Assembly: GCA_963631545.1 (NCBI GenBank)
Contig: CAVGRN010000039.1
Span: 1-21,642 of the forward strand
Reading direction: 5' to 3'
Length of the DNA stretch: 21,642 bases
DNA from: UBA1181 sp963631545
GTDB taxonomy: Bacteria > Bacteroidota > Bacteroidia > Bacteroidales > Paludibacteraceae
The position numbers and the translations under genes are program-made. The notes beneath the pieces were generated by a model. That model was not told the origin of the DNA. It saw only the letters and a program-made list of their open reading frames with translations, and did not search any database. How positions within the stretch are numbered: position 1 is the stretch's first letter; every line of letters starts with the position of its first letter. Shown one piece after another: positions 13,560 to 21,318 of the stretch.

Positions 13560-14012
13560 ATGAATATCACAGCGGAGAATATTGACAAGGTGAAATTCAA
13601 CCACGAGGAGAAGATCCAGATTCGGTTTAACGATTTGGATTTGCTTGGACATGTGAATAATGCCGTGCAGTTGAATTATTATGATTTCGGTAAGGTGATG
13701 TATTTCAATGCATTGACGAAAACGCAGATAGACTGGCACGAGGCGGAACTTGTGATTGTGAACTTGAACATCGATTTCTTTGTCCCAGTTTTTATGGGTG
13801 ACGACATTCTCGTCAGAACGAAAATCTATGAAATCGGGAAGAAAAGTTTGAAGTTGATTCAGGAACTCTACGATAATAAGAGCCAGCAGGTTAAGTCGAT
13901 TTGCCACGTTGTGATGTGCGGTTTTGATGTCCGCACCAACACATCGGTTGCCATTTCCGACGAGTGGAAACGGTTGATACACGAGTTTGAGGAGGACGTG
14001 GTGCAGAAATAA
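13560..14012 (+). CDS. Hotdog-fold acyl-CoA thioesterase (YbgC/4HBT-like)
   Basis: A 150-residue single hotdog domain of the 4HBT/acyl-ACP thioesterase type that hydrolyses acyl thioesters. The catalytic block RFNDLDLLGHVNNAVQLNYY is at 22-41, with D27 in the place of the catalytic aspartate and the conserved G-H-V-N-N (30-34). IDFFVPVFMGDDILVRTKI (about 77-95) is the central strand and turn of the fold, and VKSICHVVMCGFDVRTN the last strands. No signal peptide is seen, so the protein is probably cytoplasmic. It lies 28 nt after the DciA-like gene on the same strand and ends with two hairpins, so it is probably the last gene of the phoH-purC-recF run. The natural substrate is unknown; relatives act on short, long or aromatic acyl-CoAs. 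Confidence 0.88.
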   Translation: MNITAENIDKVKFNHEEKIQIRFNDLDLLGHVNNAVQLNYYDFGKVMYFNALTKTQIDWHEAELVIVNLNIDFFVPVFMGDDILVRTKIYEIGKKSLKLIQELYDNKSQQVKSICHVVMCGFDVRTNTSVAISDEWKRLIHEFEEDVVQK

Positions 14013-14025
14013 CCGCATTCATACC

Positions 14026-14071
14026 AAATTCTCGCTAAACATCCAAGTTTATTGGATTTGGCGAGATTTTT
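14026..14071 (+). terminator. Imperfect hairpin after the thioesterase gene
   Basis: AAATTCTCGC (14026-14035) pairs with GCGAGATTTT (14061-14070) with one mismatch, and ATCCAA (14041-14046) with TTGGAT (14052-14057), around a five-base loop. A T-run is part of the 3' side (TTTTT at 14067-14071). It probably ends the phoH-to-thioesterase transcript, backed up by the second hairpin. Confidence 0.55.
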
Positions 14072-14131
14072 CCCATAAATCCAAGATTCCCGAAGTAGTT
14101 GTCGTTTTACTTCATAGAATTGAAAAAACGA

Positions 14132-14157
14132 AGAGCCGCACCTTTCGATGCGGCTCT
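14132..14157. terminator. Bidirectional terminator, mainly for pckG
   Basis: AGAGCCGCA (14132-14140) pairs exactly with TGCGGCTCT (14149-14157) around an eight-base loop. On the - strand the hairpin is followed by TCGTTTTTTC, a strong U-tract for pckG; on the + strand CTTTATTT follows. It sits 27 bp downstream of the pckG stop. Confidence 0.88.
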
Positions 14158-14183
14158 CTTTATTTGGAACTACGTTATCGGAA

Positions 14184-15998
14184 TTACATTCCAAGTCTTT
14201 TCTTGAAAGCGTCCAACTCAGCGCGCAACTCCTTAGGAAGGTGCTTGCCGAACTTAGCGTAGTGCTCTTCGATCAACTTAACCTCGTCTTTCCACTCTTC
14301 TGGGTTAACAGCCAAAACCTTCTTCATAGACTCAGCGTCAACGTCCTCCAAGCCTTCGATGTTGATTTGACCTTGTGCAGGAACCTTACCGATGACGGTG
14401 TCAACAGTCTCGCCCTTGCCATCGCAACGATCGAAGATGTAAGCCAATACACGGCTGTTATCACCGTAACCTGGCCACAAGAACTTGCCGTTGTCTTTAC
14501 GGAACCAGTTAACGAAGAAGATCTTAGGCAACTTAGTCTTATCCTTAGCAGCAGCACCTACGTTAATCCAGTGTTGGAAGTAGTCACCCATGTTGTAACC
14601 ACAGAATGGCAACATAGCGAATGGGTCACGACGAACACCTGCCTTCAAACCGATAGCGGCAGCAGTTACTTCAGAACCTACGATAGATCCCATGTAAACA
14701 CCGTGATTCCAGTCGTTAGCCTCGTGAATCAATGGAACAGTGCTTGGACGGCGACCACCGAACAAGATTGCCGATACAGGAACACCTTGCTCAGCCTCCC
14801 ACTCAGGAGCGATACCTGGGCATTGACCAGCAGGAGCAGCGAAACGAGAGTTCTTGTGAGCAACTGGGTTCTCATCCTTATCGCGAGAAGAAGGATCGTC
14901 AACAACGTTACCCTTCCAATCGATAGTACCCTTAGGACAATCGTATCCGATACCTTCCCACCAAATGTCACCGTCAGGAGTCAATCCTACGTTCGTGAAG
15001 ATAGTGTTGGCGCGGCAGCTCTCCAAAGCGTTCTTGTTAGTCTTAGCAGAAGTGTAAGGTGCAACACCGAAGAAACCGGCCTCTGGGTTGATAGCGTAAA
15101 GACGGCCATCCTTACCATACTTCATCCAAGCAATATCATCACCGATGGTTTCAACCTTCCATCCTGGAATAGTTGGAATCAACATCGCCAAGTTAGTCTT
15201 TCCACAAGCAGATGGGAATGCGGCACAAACGTACTTCTTCTCACCCTTAGGGTTAGTCAAACCGAGGATCAACATGTGCTCAGCCAACCAGCCTTCTTCC
15301 TTAGCCATAACAGAAGCGATACGCAAAGCGAAACACTTCTTACCAAGCAATGCATTTCCTCCGTAACCTGAACCGTAAGTCCAAATCTCGTGCTCCTCTG
15401 GGAATTGTACGATGTACTTCTCGTCGATTGGAGCGCAAGGCCACTTCTTGTCAGTCAATCCGTCTGGCAATGGCTTGCCTACTGAGTGGATGCAAGGAAT
15501 GAAGTCTCCGTTCTTCTCGATCAACTCCAAAGCCTTTTTACCCATGCGGGTCATAATCTTCATTGATCCTACAACGTATGCAGAGTCAGTGATCTCAACA
15601 CCCAACTGGCTGATAGGGCCACCGAGAGGACCCATTGAGAATGGGATAACGTACATAGTACGACCCTTCATACAACCGTTGTACTTGTTGATCAAGATAT
15701 GCTTCATTTGAACAGGATCCATCCAGTTGTTAGTTGGTCCTGCATCTTCTTGTTTCTTTGAACAAATGAAAGTACGGTTCTCTACACGAGCAACATCACT
15801 CGGATCTGATTGGAAGTAGTAGCTGTTAGGACGCTTCTCTGGGTTCAACTTCTTAGCCAACCCTTTCTCAACACATTCGTCCATAAGACGAGTGAACTCG
15901 GCATCAGAGCCATCACACAAGTAAACATTCTCAGGTTGACAAATGTCAGCCCACATCTTTACCCATGCGTTCAATTTTGCATTCTTGGTGTTAATCAT
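14184..15998 (-). CDS. pckG: Phosphoenolpyruvate carboxykinase (GTP)
   Basis: A 604-residue GTP-type PEP carboxykinase interconverting oxaloacetate and PEP plus CO2. In anaerobic Bacteroidales PEPCK often runs in the CO2-fixing direction towards succinate. The P-loop FPSACGKTNLAML (261-273) with its hyper-reactive cysteine C265 is specific to the GTP class, not the ATP class. YGSGYGGNALLGKKCFALRI (208-227), ETIGDDIAWM (283-292), INPEAGFFGVAPYTS (303-317) and FGGRRPSTVPLIHE are further GTP-class blocks. The length is normal. The codons are strongly biased to a small set and the leader just before the ATG is very A/T-rich without Shine-Dalgarno, as in highly expressed Bacteroidetes genes. It is monocistronic: terminator downstream, promoter about 140 nt upstream. 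Confidence 0.97.
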   Translation of the reverse strand: MINTKNAKLNAWVKMWADICQPENVYLCDGSDAEFTRLMDECVEKGLAKKLNPEKRPNSYYFQSDPSDVARVENRTFICSKKQEDAGPTNNWMDPVQMKHILINKYNGCMKGRTMYVIPFSMGPLGGPISQLGVEITDSAYVVGSMKIMTRMGKKALELIEKNGDFIPCIHSVGKPLPDGLTDKKWPCAPIDEKYIVQFPEEHEIWTYGSGYGGNALLGKKCFALRIASVMAKEEGWLAEHMLILGLTNPKGEKKYVCAAFPSACGKTNLAMLIPTIPGWKVETIGDDIAWMKYGKDGRLYAINPEAGFFGVAPYTSAKTNKNALESCRANTIFTNVGLTPDGDIWWEGIGYDCPKGTIDWKGNVVDDPSSRDKDENPVAHKNSRFAAPAGQCPGIAPEWEAEQGVPVSAILFGGRRPSTVPLIHEANDWNHGVYMGSIVGSEVTAAAIGLKAGVRRDPFAMLPFCGYNMGDYFQHWINVGAAAKDKTKLPKIFFVNWFRKDNGKFLWPGYGDNSRVLAYIFDRCDGKGETVDTVIGKVPAQGQINIEGLEDVDAESMKKVLAVNPEEWKDEVKLIEEHYAKFGKHLPKELRAELDAFKKRLGM

Positions 15999-16140
15999 AA
16001 ATTTATATATTTAGATGTATCTCTTTGGCAACGTCGGCAGGGTGCTATTTAATAAGGTGTCGAAATTCGTTTTCTTGCCGTTTCTCCACGCTTCGTAGGT
16101 CGCGTTGCCGACCTCAATCACCCCTTGATTTTTCACCGCG

Positions 16141-16148
16141 CAAAGATA
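16141..16148 (-). promoter_or_regulatory. -7 box of the pckG promoter
   Basis: CAAAGATA on the + strand reads TATCTTTG on the - strand, a full match to the Bacteroidetes -7 element. There is no TTG at 19-21 nt upstream (the region is A/T-rich). The predicted start near 16134 gives a leader of about 135 nt, long for this phylum and for a metabolic gene. Confidence 0.5.
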
Positions 16149-16315
16149 GGAAAAAAAATGAAAATAATATCGGGGTGCGAATATTCTTTGTAAAGGTTTC
16201 TTAATCATACTTAAAATGGGGTTTGGAATGCCTTCCGGCGGATTTTGCCTGTGTTGTTGTTCGTTTCGTATTGGTAAAATGTGCGGATAGTGATTCAAAC
16301 TTTTGCCTCTACTGG

Positions 16316-16346
16316 TTGAATATTACCGACAAAGGATTTATTTTTG
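16316..16346 (+). promoter_or_regulatory. Promoter of mscS and downstream genes
   Basis: TTG at 16316-16318, exactly 20 nt, then TATTTTTG at 16339-16346: a full Bacteroidetes promoter. The predicted start near 16353 gives a leader of about 50 nt. No other convincing promoter or terminator is visible until 21318, so it may serve six genes. Confidence 0.7.
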
Positions 16347-16402
16347 TAAATCGTAGTGCCGTGTGTCGGCGCGTATCGAATTGGATGTAAATTAGTATAA
16401 AT

Positions 16403-17329
16403 ATGTTAGATTCTTTGCAAATTGCGCAGCATGACTCTATGGTAGCTGCTCGCGACTCGATGATGACAGTGCAGACGAAAGAGGCTTTGGCTAATGGCGA
16501 TTATTCGACGGCCATCCAGACGCTTCTTCAGAAAGGTATTGAGATGACGATGGGGCTTGCCTCGCGTATCTTGCTTGCCATCGTTGTTTACCTTATTCTT
16601 CGTTGGATTGTTCGTAAGTTGAACAAGTTCGTGGTTCGTACTTTGGAACGGAAGAGTGTCGACGCAAGTTTGTCCACGTTTTTGAAGAGCCTCACGAACA
16701 TTGTCCTCAATTTCATTTTGATTATCGTCGTTGTCGGTATCTTGGGTATCGAGACGTCCTCGTTCGTCGCGTTGTTCGCTTCCGCTGGTGTTGCCATTGG
16801 TATGGCGCTGAGCGGCACGTTGCAGAATTTCGCTGGCGGTGTGATGATTCTTTTGTTCCGTCCGTTCAAGGTGGGTGATTTCTTGGAGGTTACCGGCATT
16901 GCGGGTACGGTGAAGGAGATTCAGATCTTCAACACGTTGATTCTCACCAACGATAATAAAATGGTGATTGTTCCTAACGGAAATCTTTCGACGAGCGTAG
17001 TAACGAACTATTCCAAAGAGTCTCGCCGCCGTGTTGATTTTGAGTTTGGCATTGCCTACGGCGATGATTACGATAAGGCGAAGGCGACGTTGATACGCAT
17101 CATCAATGAGAATCCTCAGATTATCCAAAACGAGGCTGGATATGAGCCTTTCATCGCTTTGTCGAAGTTGGACGCTAGTTCTGTGAACCTTGTCGTGCGT
17201 GTATGGTGCGAGCCAGCCAATTATTGGAACATCTTCTTCAAGATGAACGAAGAGGTTTATAAAGTGTTCACGCGCGAAGGCATCAACATTCCGTTCCCGC
17301 AGATGGATGTCCACGTTCATCAATCTTAA
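16403..17329 (+). CDS. mscS: MscS-type mechanosensitive channel
   Basis: A 308-residue small-conductance mechanosensitive channel that opens under membrane tension to release solutes during hypo-osmotic shock. A polar N-terminal segment (1-50) precedes TM1 (about 52-70), TM2 (about 96-114) and the pore-lining TM3 (about 117-137, rich in G and A: SAGVAIGMALSG). The family block GTLQNFAGGVMILLFRPFKV is at 138-157, with GDFLEV (158-163) opening the beta domain and VPNG at 190-193. The alpha/beta C-terminal vestibule domain follows, ending in FPQMDVHVH. The length is close to E. coli MscS (286). The 50-residue N-terminal region is not hydrophobic and not a signal peptide. It is the first gene behind the promoter at 16316-16346, 12 nt before a secreted protein gene. 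Confidence 0.95.
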   Translation: MLDSLQIAQHDSMVAARDSMMTVQTKEALANGDYSTAIQTLLQKGIEMTMGLASRILLAIVVYLILRWIVRKLNKFVVRTLERKSVDASLSTFLKSLTNIVLNFILIIVVVGILGIETSSFVALFASAGVAIGMALSGTLQNFAGGVMILLFRPFKVGDFLEVTGIAGTVKEIQIFNTLILTNDNKMVIVPNGNLSTSVVTNYSKESRRRVDFEFGIAYGDDYDKAKATLIRIINENPQIIQNEAGYEPFIALSKLDASSVNLVVRVWCEPANYWNIFFKMNEEVYKVFTREGINIPFPQMDVHVHQS

Positions 17330-17341
17330 TTGTTTGTGAAT

Positions 17342-17911
17342 ATGCGTTTTGCGTATCGGTTCATATTTGTATTGTTCAGCGTTTTTTGCTCGTCCTCTGT
17401 CTTTTCGCAGAAAGATTTCTTCGGTTTCAGCGTTTTTGAGTTGGATGGCACGGAGTACTATCTCCGCTGGTCGTCGAAGACTCGGAATGGTCGTTTCTTA
17501 GAGGAGTTTCTGCCCAAGAAGGAGGATATGGTGAAGTTTGAGCGGAAGGCGGTGGTGGAGTGCGCTTCGGTGGGTAAGAGCATCGAGAGCGAGGTTTCCG
17601 AGTTGATGGGCAAATTGGCTGTGCGCAAAGAGCAGAATGTGGTTTTCAACTTCAAAAGGGTGGAGTCTCCCGTTGAAGGCGAGATATGGATTGAGTATGT
17701 GCAGGGCGATGTGCAGGGTGGACATGCGTTCACGATGGAGTGGAATTTGGCGCGGTTCGGAATGTCGGGGCAGCGGGCAGTGATGTTCAGGCTTGTGCGT
17801 CGTTCATACGAGAAAGATTCGGACGATTTCCTCAAATTGGTTGAGAAGAAACGCAGTGCGTGGCTGAAGGAGGCGGAGATGTTCCGTTTGCAGCGTGTTG
17901 TGGTCCAATAA
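17342..17911 (+). CDS. Secreted protein of unknown function
   Basis: A 189-residue protein I do not recognise. The start is taken at the ATG at 17342 (12 nt after mscS), because it begins a clear signal peptide: MRFAYRFIFVLFSVFCSSSVFSQ, with cleavage likely near SVFS-Q (residue 22). An upstream in-frame TTG is less likely. The mature part (about 23-189) has FFGFSVFELDGTEYYLRWS (26-44), a charged middle with many K/E residues, EIWIEYVQGDVQGGHAF and VMFRLVRRSYEKDSDDFLKL. It ends in a basic, helix-like C-terminus. No lipobox cysteine follows the signal peptide, so it is probably periplasmic. It lies between mscS and ffh, 27 nt before ffh. No function can be given from the sequence; homologues limited to Bacteroidales are the most likely outcome of a search. 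Confidence 0.7.
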   Translation: MRFAYRFIFVLFSVFCSSSVFSQKDFFGFSVFELDGTEYYLRWSSKTRNGRFLEEFLPKKEDMVKFERKAVVECASVGKSIESEVSELMGKLAVRKEQNVVFNFKRVESPVEGEIWIEYVQGDVQGGHAFTMEWNLARFGMSGQRAVMFRLVRRSYEKDSDDFLKLVEKKRSAWLKEAEMFRLQRVVVQ

Positions 17912-17938
17912 GTTAGAAATAGTAATACTTCAATTTGT

Positions 17939-19267
17939 ATGTTTGAAAGTTTAGGAGAAAAATTAGAGAGTTCTTTTAAAATATTAAAAGGAGAGGGTAA
18001 GATAACAGAGATTAACGTTGCCGAGACCTTGAAGGAGGTTCGCAAGGCGTTGCTCGATGCCGATGTCAACTATAAGGTGGCGAAGAATTTCACCGATATG
18101 GTGAAGGAGAAGGCACTTGGGCAGAACGTGTTGACCTCGGTGAAGCCAGGCCAGTTGATGGTTAAAATCGTACACGATGAGTTGGCGGAATTGATGGGCG
18201 GAACGGCGACGGATATCGATCTTTCGGGCAAGCCTACGGTCATTCTGATGTCTGGTCTGCAAGGTTCAGGTAAGACAACCTTCACGGGCAAGTTGGCGAA
18301 CCTTCTCAAAACCAAGAAGAATAAGAAGCCGCTGTTGGTGGCGTGCGATGTTTACCGTCCTGCCGCTATCGAGCAGCTGCGCGTGTTGGCTGGTCAAATC
18401 AATGTCGACGTTTACACGGAGGATGACAACAAGAACCCCGTCGAGATTGCGCAAAACGCAATTGCCCAGGCAAAGGCGAAAGGCAATGATGTCGTCATTA
18501 TAGATACCGCCGGACGGTTGGCAGTCGACGAGCAGATGATGAACGAGATTGCAGCCATCAAGGATGCCATCAAGCCTAATGAGATTTTGTTCGTGGTAGA
18601 CTCTATGACGGGTCAGGACGCTGTCAACACTGCCAAGGAGTTTAACGATCGGTTAGACTTTAACGGTGTGGTTCTCACCAAGTTGGATGGTGATACGCGT
18701 GGTGGTGCTGCCTTGTCAATCCGTTCGGTTGTCAACAAACCGATTAAGTTTGTGGGTACGGGCGAGAAGATGGAGGCGATTGACGTTTTCCACCCTCAAC
18801 GTATGGCAGACCGTATCCTCGGAATGGGTGATATCGTAACCCTCGTGGAGCGTGCGCAGGAGCAATATGACGAGGAAGAGGCAAGAAAACTCCAAAAGAA
18901 GATTGCTAAGAACCAATTTGATTTCAATGATTTCCTTTCGCAGATTCAGCAAATCAAGAAGATGGGTAATTTGAAAGACCTGGCTGCAATGATTCCTGGT
19001 GTAGGAAAGGCATTGAAAAACATTGATATAGATGATAATGCGTTCAAGGGTATTGAAGCGATTATCTACTCAATGACTCCGTCGGAGCGTTCAAACCCGG
19101 CTTTGTTGGACAGCCGTCGCCGCACTCGTATCGCCAAGGGTAGCGGTACGTCCATTCAAGATGTGAACCGTTTGCTCAAACAGTTTGACGAAACGCGCAA
19201 GATGATGCGTATGGTGACCCAAGGTGGTCCGCGCAATATGAAATTTGGTATCGGAAAGAGAAAATAA
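17939..19267 (+). CDS. ffh: Signal recognition particle protein Ffh
   Basis: A 442-residue SRP54-type GTPase that, with 4.5S RNA, delivers nascent membrane proteins to FtsY at the inner membrane. The N-domain is at 1-90. G-domain motifs: G1 GLQGSGKTT (106-114), the DVYRPAAIEQL block (137-147), G3 DTAGR (189-193), G4 TKLDGDTRGG (247-256) and the G5-side FVGTGEKMEAIDVFHP (271-286). The methionine-rich M-domain runs from about 320 to 432 (KKMGNLKDLAAMIPGVG; RMVTQGG). No Shine-Dalgarno precedes the ATG; the leader is A/T-rich. folD follows with only seven bases between, so they are co-transcribed. Confidence 0.98.
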   Translation: MFESLGEKLESSFKILKGEGKITEINVAETLKEVRKALLDADVNYKVAKNFTDMVKEKALGQNVLTSVKPGQLMVKIVHDELAELMGGTATDIDLSGKPTVILMSGLQGSGKTTFTGKLANLLKTKKNKKPLLVACDVYRPAAIEQLRVLAGQINVDVYTEDDNKNPVEIAQNAIAQAKAKGNDVVIIDTAGRLAVDEQMMNEIAAIKDAIKPNEILFVVDSMTGQDAVNTAKEFNDRLDFNGVVLTKLDGDTRGGAALSIRSVVNKPIKFVGTGEKMEAIDVFHPQRMADRILGMGDIVTLVERAQEQYDEEEARKLQKKIAKNQFDFNDFLSQIQQIKKMGNLKDLAAMIPGVGKALKNIDIDDNAFKGIEAIIYSMTPSERSNPALLDSRRRTRIAKGSGTSIQDVNRLLKQFDETRKMMRMVTQGGPRNMKFGIGKRK

Positions 19268-19274
19268 TTTGGAT

Positions 19275-20159
19275 ATGGAATTGATAGACGGAAAGGCAAT
19301 TGCCGACCAAGTGAAGTTGGAGATTGCTGAGGAGGTAAAACAGATAAAGGCTAATGGTGGAAAAACCCCGCATTTGGCTGTGATTATCGTCGGACACGAC
19401 GGCGGTAGCGAAACATACGTTGCCCATAAAGTGAAGTCTTGCGAGCAAGTGGGGTTCAAATCCACTAAGTTGGCTTTTGAGGCTGACATCACCGAGGAGG
19501 CTCTTTTGAAGGAGATTGACAAGTTGAACCATGACGACGATGTCGACGGATTCATCGTACAATTGCCGTTGCCAAAGCATATTTCTGAGCAGAAAGTGAT
19601 TGAGGCGATAGACTATCGCAAGGATGTTGACGGATTCCACCCAATCAACGTGGGGCGTACCTCAATCGGTTTGCCCTCGTTCGTTTCGGCAACCCCCTCT
19701 GGAATTATGGAGTTGCTCAAGCGTTACAAAATCGAGACCGCAGGCAAACATTGCGTCGTTATTGGGCGTAGCAACATCGTTGGAAAGCCGGTTGCCACTT
19801 TGATGATGCAAAAAGCCTATCCAGGCGATGCGACAGTCACCGTGTGCCATAGCCGAACAAAAAATCTGAAGGAAATCACCTTGCAGGCGGACATTATCAT
19901 CGCTGCCTTAGGCACTCCGAAATTCCTGACTGCCGATATGGTGAAGGATGGTGTCGTCATCATAGACGTCGGTACAACGCGCGTCCCTTCGGACAAGACA
20001 AAGAGTGGTTTCAAATTGACGGGAGATGTTGATTTTGAGAATGTTGCGCCTAAGTGCAGCTACATCACGCCAGTTCCGGGCGGCGTGGGTCCGATGACGA
20101 TTTGCTCTTTGTTGAAGAATACTTTGCTGGCTGGGAAGAAAGCTATTTATAAGGACTGA
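19275..20159 (+). CDS. folD: Methylenetetrahydrofolate dehydrogenase/cyclohydrolase
   Basis: A 294-residue bifunctional enzyme that converts 5,10-methylene-THF to 5,10-methenyl-THF (NADP-linked) and then to 10-formyl-THF, supplying purine synthesis and formyl-Met-tRNA. The catalytic pair Y48 and K52 lies in SETYVAHKVKSCEQVG (45-60). GFIVQLPLPKH is at 92-102, the nucleotide-binding GRSNIVGKP at 164-172, and the active-site PVPGGVGPMT at 266-275. The reading frame runs further back into ffh, but the ATG at 19275 gives the normal N-terminus (MELIDGKAIADQVK) and is chosen. It lies between ffh and rsmE with gaps of 7 and 14 nt. Confidence 0.97.
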   Translation: MELIDGKAIADQVKLEIAEEVKQIKANGGKTPHLAVIIVGHDGGSETYVAHKVKSCEQVGFKSTKLAFEADITEEALLKEIDKLNHDDDVDGFIVQLPLPKHISEQKVIEAIDYRKDVDGFHPINVGRTSIGLPSFVSATPSGIMELLKRYKIETAGKHCVVIGRSNIVGKPVATLMMQKAYPGDATVTVCHSRTKNLKEITLQADIIIAALGTPKFLTADMVKDGVVIIDVGTTRVPSDKTKSGFKLTGDVDFENVAPKCSYITPVPGGVGPMTICSLLKNTLLAGKKAIYKD

Positions 20160-20173
20160 TAAATTGACGGGAG

Positions 20174-20875
20174 ATGATTTTCTATGCGCCAAATATCGCC
20201 ACGGACAATCGCCTTTCGGAGGAGGAGTCGCAGCACGCTGTGAAAGTCCTTCGGTTGGTGGAGGGCGACCGGATTGAATTGGTTGACGGTCAGGGTGGAT
20301 ACTACACGGCGGAAATCATTTCCCCACATCCAAAGCATTGTGAGGTGAGGATTCTCTCTAAGGTGGAGAATTTTCATCCTCAGCCAGTGCATATACATAT
20401 CGCCATTGCTCCGACGAAGAATATGGATCGGTTGGAATGGTTCGCCGAAAAGGTTACGGAGATTGGTGTGGGTGAGATAACCCCTCTGCTGTGCGACCAT
20501 TCGGAGCGTAAAGTGGTGAAATGCGATCGGTTGGAGAAGATTCTTGTTTCGGCGATGAAACAGTCGAAAAAGGCTTTCCTGCCCATTTTGAATGAGATGA
20601 CTCCGTTCAGGGATTTTGTGAAGAATCACCAAGGTGCGGATGGCTACATTGCCCATTGCTACGAGCAGGACAGGCGAGTGCTGAGTCGGGAGTACCAAGC
20701 GGGGCGGAATGCCCTTGTGATGATTGGTCCCGAGGGCGATTTCAGCGAAGAGGAGGTGAAACAGGCGCTTGACGCAGGCTATGTGCCTATTTCGTTAGGC
20801 GAGAGTCGGTTGAGGACGGAAACGGCAGGTGTGGTGGCGTGCCATACGGTGCAGCTGATCAATCAGATGAAGTGA
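20174..20875 (+). CDS. rsmE: 16S rRNA (uracil-1498-N3)-methyltransferase RsmE
   Basis: A 233-residue SPOUT methyltransferase that methylates U1498 of 16S rRNA using S-adenosylmethionine. The N-terminal PUA-like domain (1-70) contains ESQHAVKVLRLVEGD (18-32). The C-terminal trefoil-knot domain has RLEWFAEKVTEIGVGEITPL (86-105), MKQSKKAFLP (128-137), the SAM-binding GPEGDFS (185-191) and LGESRLRTETA (208-218). The length is normal for Bacteroidetes RsmE. It starts 14 nt after folD and ends 20 nt before a secreted-protein gene, all on the same strand. The bases before the ATG (GGGAG directly adjacent) are too close to serve as a normal Shine-Dalgarno. Confidence 0.95.
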   Translation: MIFYAPNIATDNRLSEEESQHAVKVLRLVEGDRIELVDGQGGYYTAEIISPHPKHCEVRILSKVENFHPQPVHIHIAIAPTKNMDRLEWFAEKVTEIGVGEITPLLCDHSERKVVKCDRLEKILVSAMKQSKKAFLPILNEMTPFRDFVKNHQGADGYIAHCYEQDRRVLSREYQAGRNALVMIGPEGDFSEEEVKQALDAGYVPISLGESRLRTETAGVVACHTVQLINQMK

Positions 20876-20895
20876 TAATCTTAAAAATATTGAGT

Positions 20896-21318
20896 ATGAG
20901 AAAGATATTTATGCTTGTTGTGTTTTCGCTTTTGCTTTGTGTTTCGTCTTTTAGTCAGAAAAACAAGGGTGCGGCGTATGTAGTTCCCGAAGGTGTGTCG
21001 GTGTGCGACACGATTTGGAACACTCCCGACACTCCTTGCTCCTATCCAGGAGGCACTGCAGCCCTGTATGTCTACCTCAACGACAATATGAAGAACAAGC
21101 GGAAACTCACACAATTTTCCAATCAACGTATGCTGTTGAAGTTGCTTGTCGATGTCGATGGGGCGATTGCCGCCACGGAGGTTCTGATGGAAGTGTCGCC
21201 CGAATACACCAATGATGTTATCACCACATTGTTGAAGGGACCGAAAATGACGCCTGCAAAGAACAACGGCAAGCCTGTGTGTTCGTATTTCTTTTTAAAA
21301 TTGAATTTGTCGGAGTAG
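20896..21318 (+). CDS. Secreted TonB-C-terminal-like protein
   Basis: A 140-residue protein with a signal peptide (MRKIFMLVVFSLLLCVSSFSQ, cleavage near residue 20-21) and a domain resembling the C-terminal domain of TonB. Visible parts: PGGTAALYVYLNDNM (51-65), as in the P-G-G-x-x-A-L start of Bacteroidetes TonB-CTD proteins; LLKLLVDVDGAIAATEVL (80-97), the V-D-x-D-G-x-I strand; YTNDVITTLLKGPKMTPAKNNGKPV (104-128), the region matching A-x-x-V-x-x-x-P-x-x-x-P-x-x-x-x-G-K-P-V; and a final strand YFFLKLNL. It lacks the N-terminal anchor and proline-rich spacer of a true energy-transducing TonB, so it is probably a periplasmic binding module. The start at 20896 is set by the signal peptide; the frame runs further upstream into rsmE. 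It is the last gene of the mscS-to-rsmE run. Its partner is unknown. Confidence 0.75.
   Translation: MRKIFMLVVFSLLLCVSSFSQKNKGAAYVVPEGVSVCDTIWNTPDTPCSYPGGTAALYVYLNDNMKNKRKLTQFSNQRMLLKLLVDVDGAIAATEVLMEVSPEYTNDVITTLLKGPKMTPAKNNGKPVCSYFFLKLNLSE

Larger units (their letters stand above)
15999..16402. other. Divergent promoter region, pckG and mscS
   Basis: These 404 bp carry no gene. The left third (15999 to about 16134) is the predicted 5' leader of pckG. It contains sequences that can pair in mutually exclusive ways: the local hairpin AGGTCG/CGACCT (16097-16102 / 16109-16114), GGCAACG/CGTTGCC (16027-16033 / 16103-16109), and GTCGGCA/TGCCGAC (16033-16039 / 16106-16112). The middle holds the pckG promoter and the right end the mscS promoter. 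About 150 bp (16150-16310) shows nothing I recognise. Confidence 0.6.

Noticed and set aside
14148..15371. A 407-codon open frame antisense to pckG
   Set aside because: It is Ser/Thr/Val-rich without recognisable motifs and lies wholly opposite a highly biased, certain gene. Long antisense frames are expected there.
16406..17323. A 305-codon open frame antisense to nearly all of mscS
   Set aside because: The sense frame has full MscS motifs and a promoter. The antisense protein shows no family motif, signal or start context and is explained by codon bias of the sense gene.
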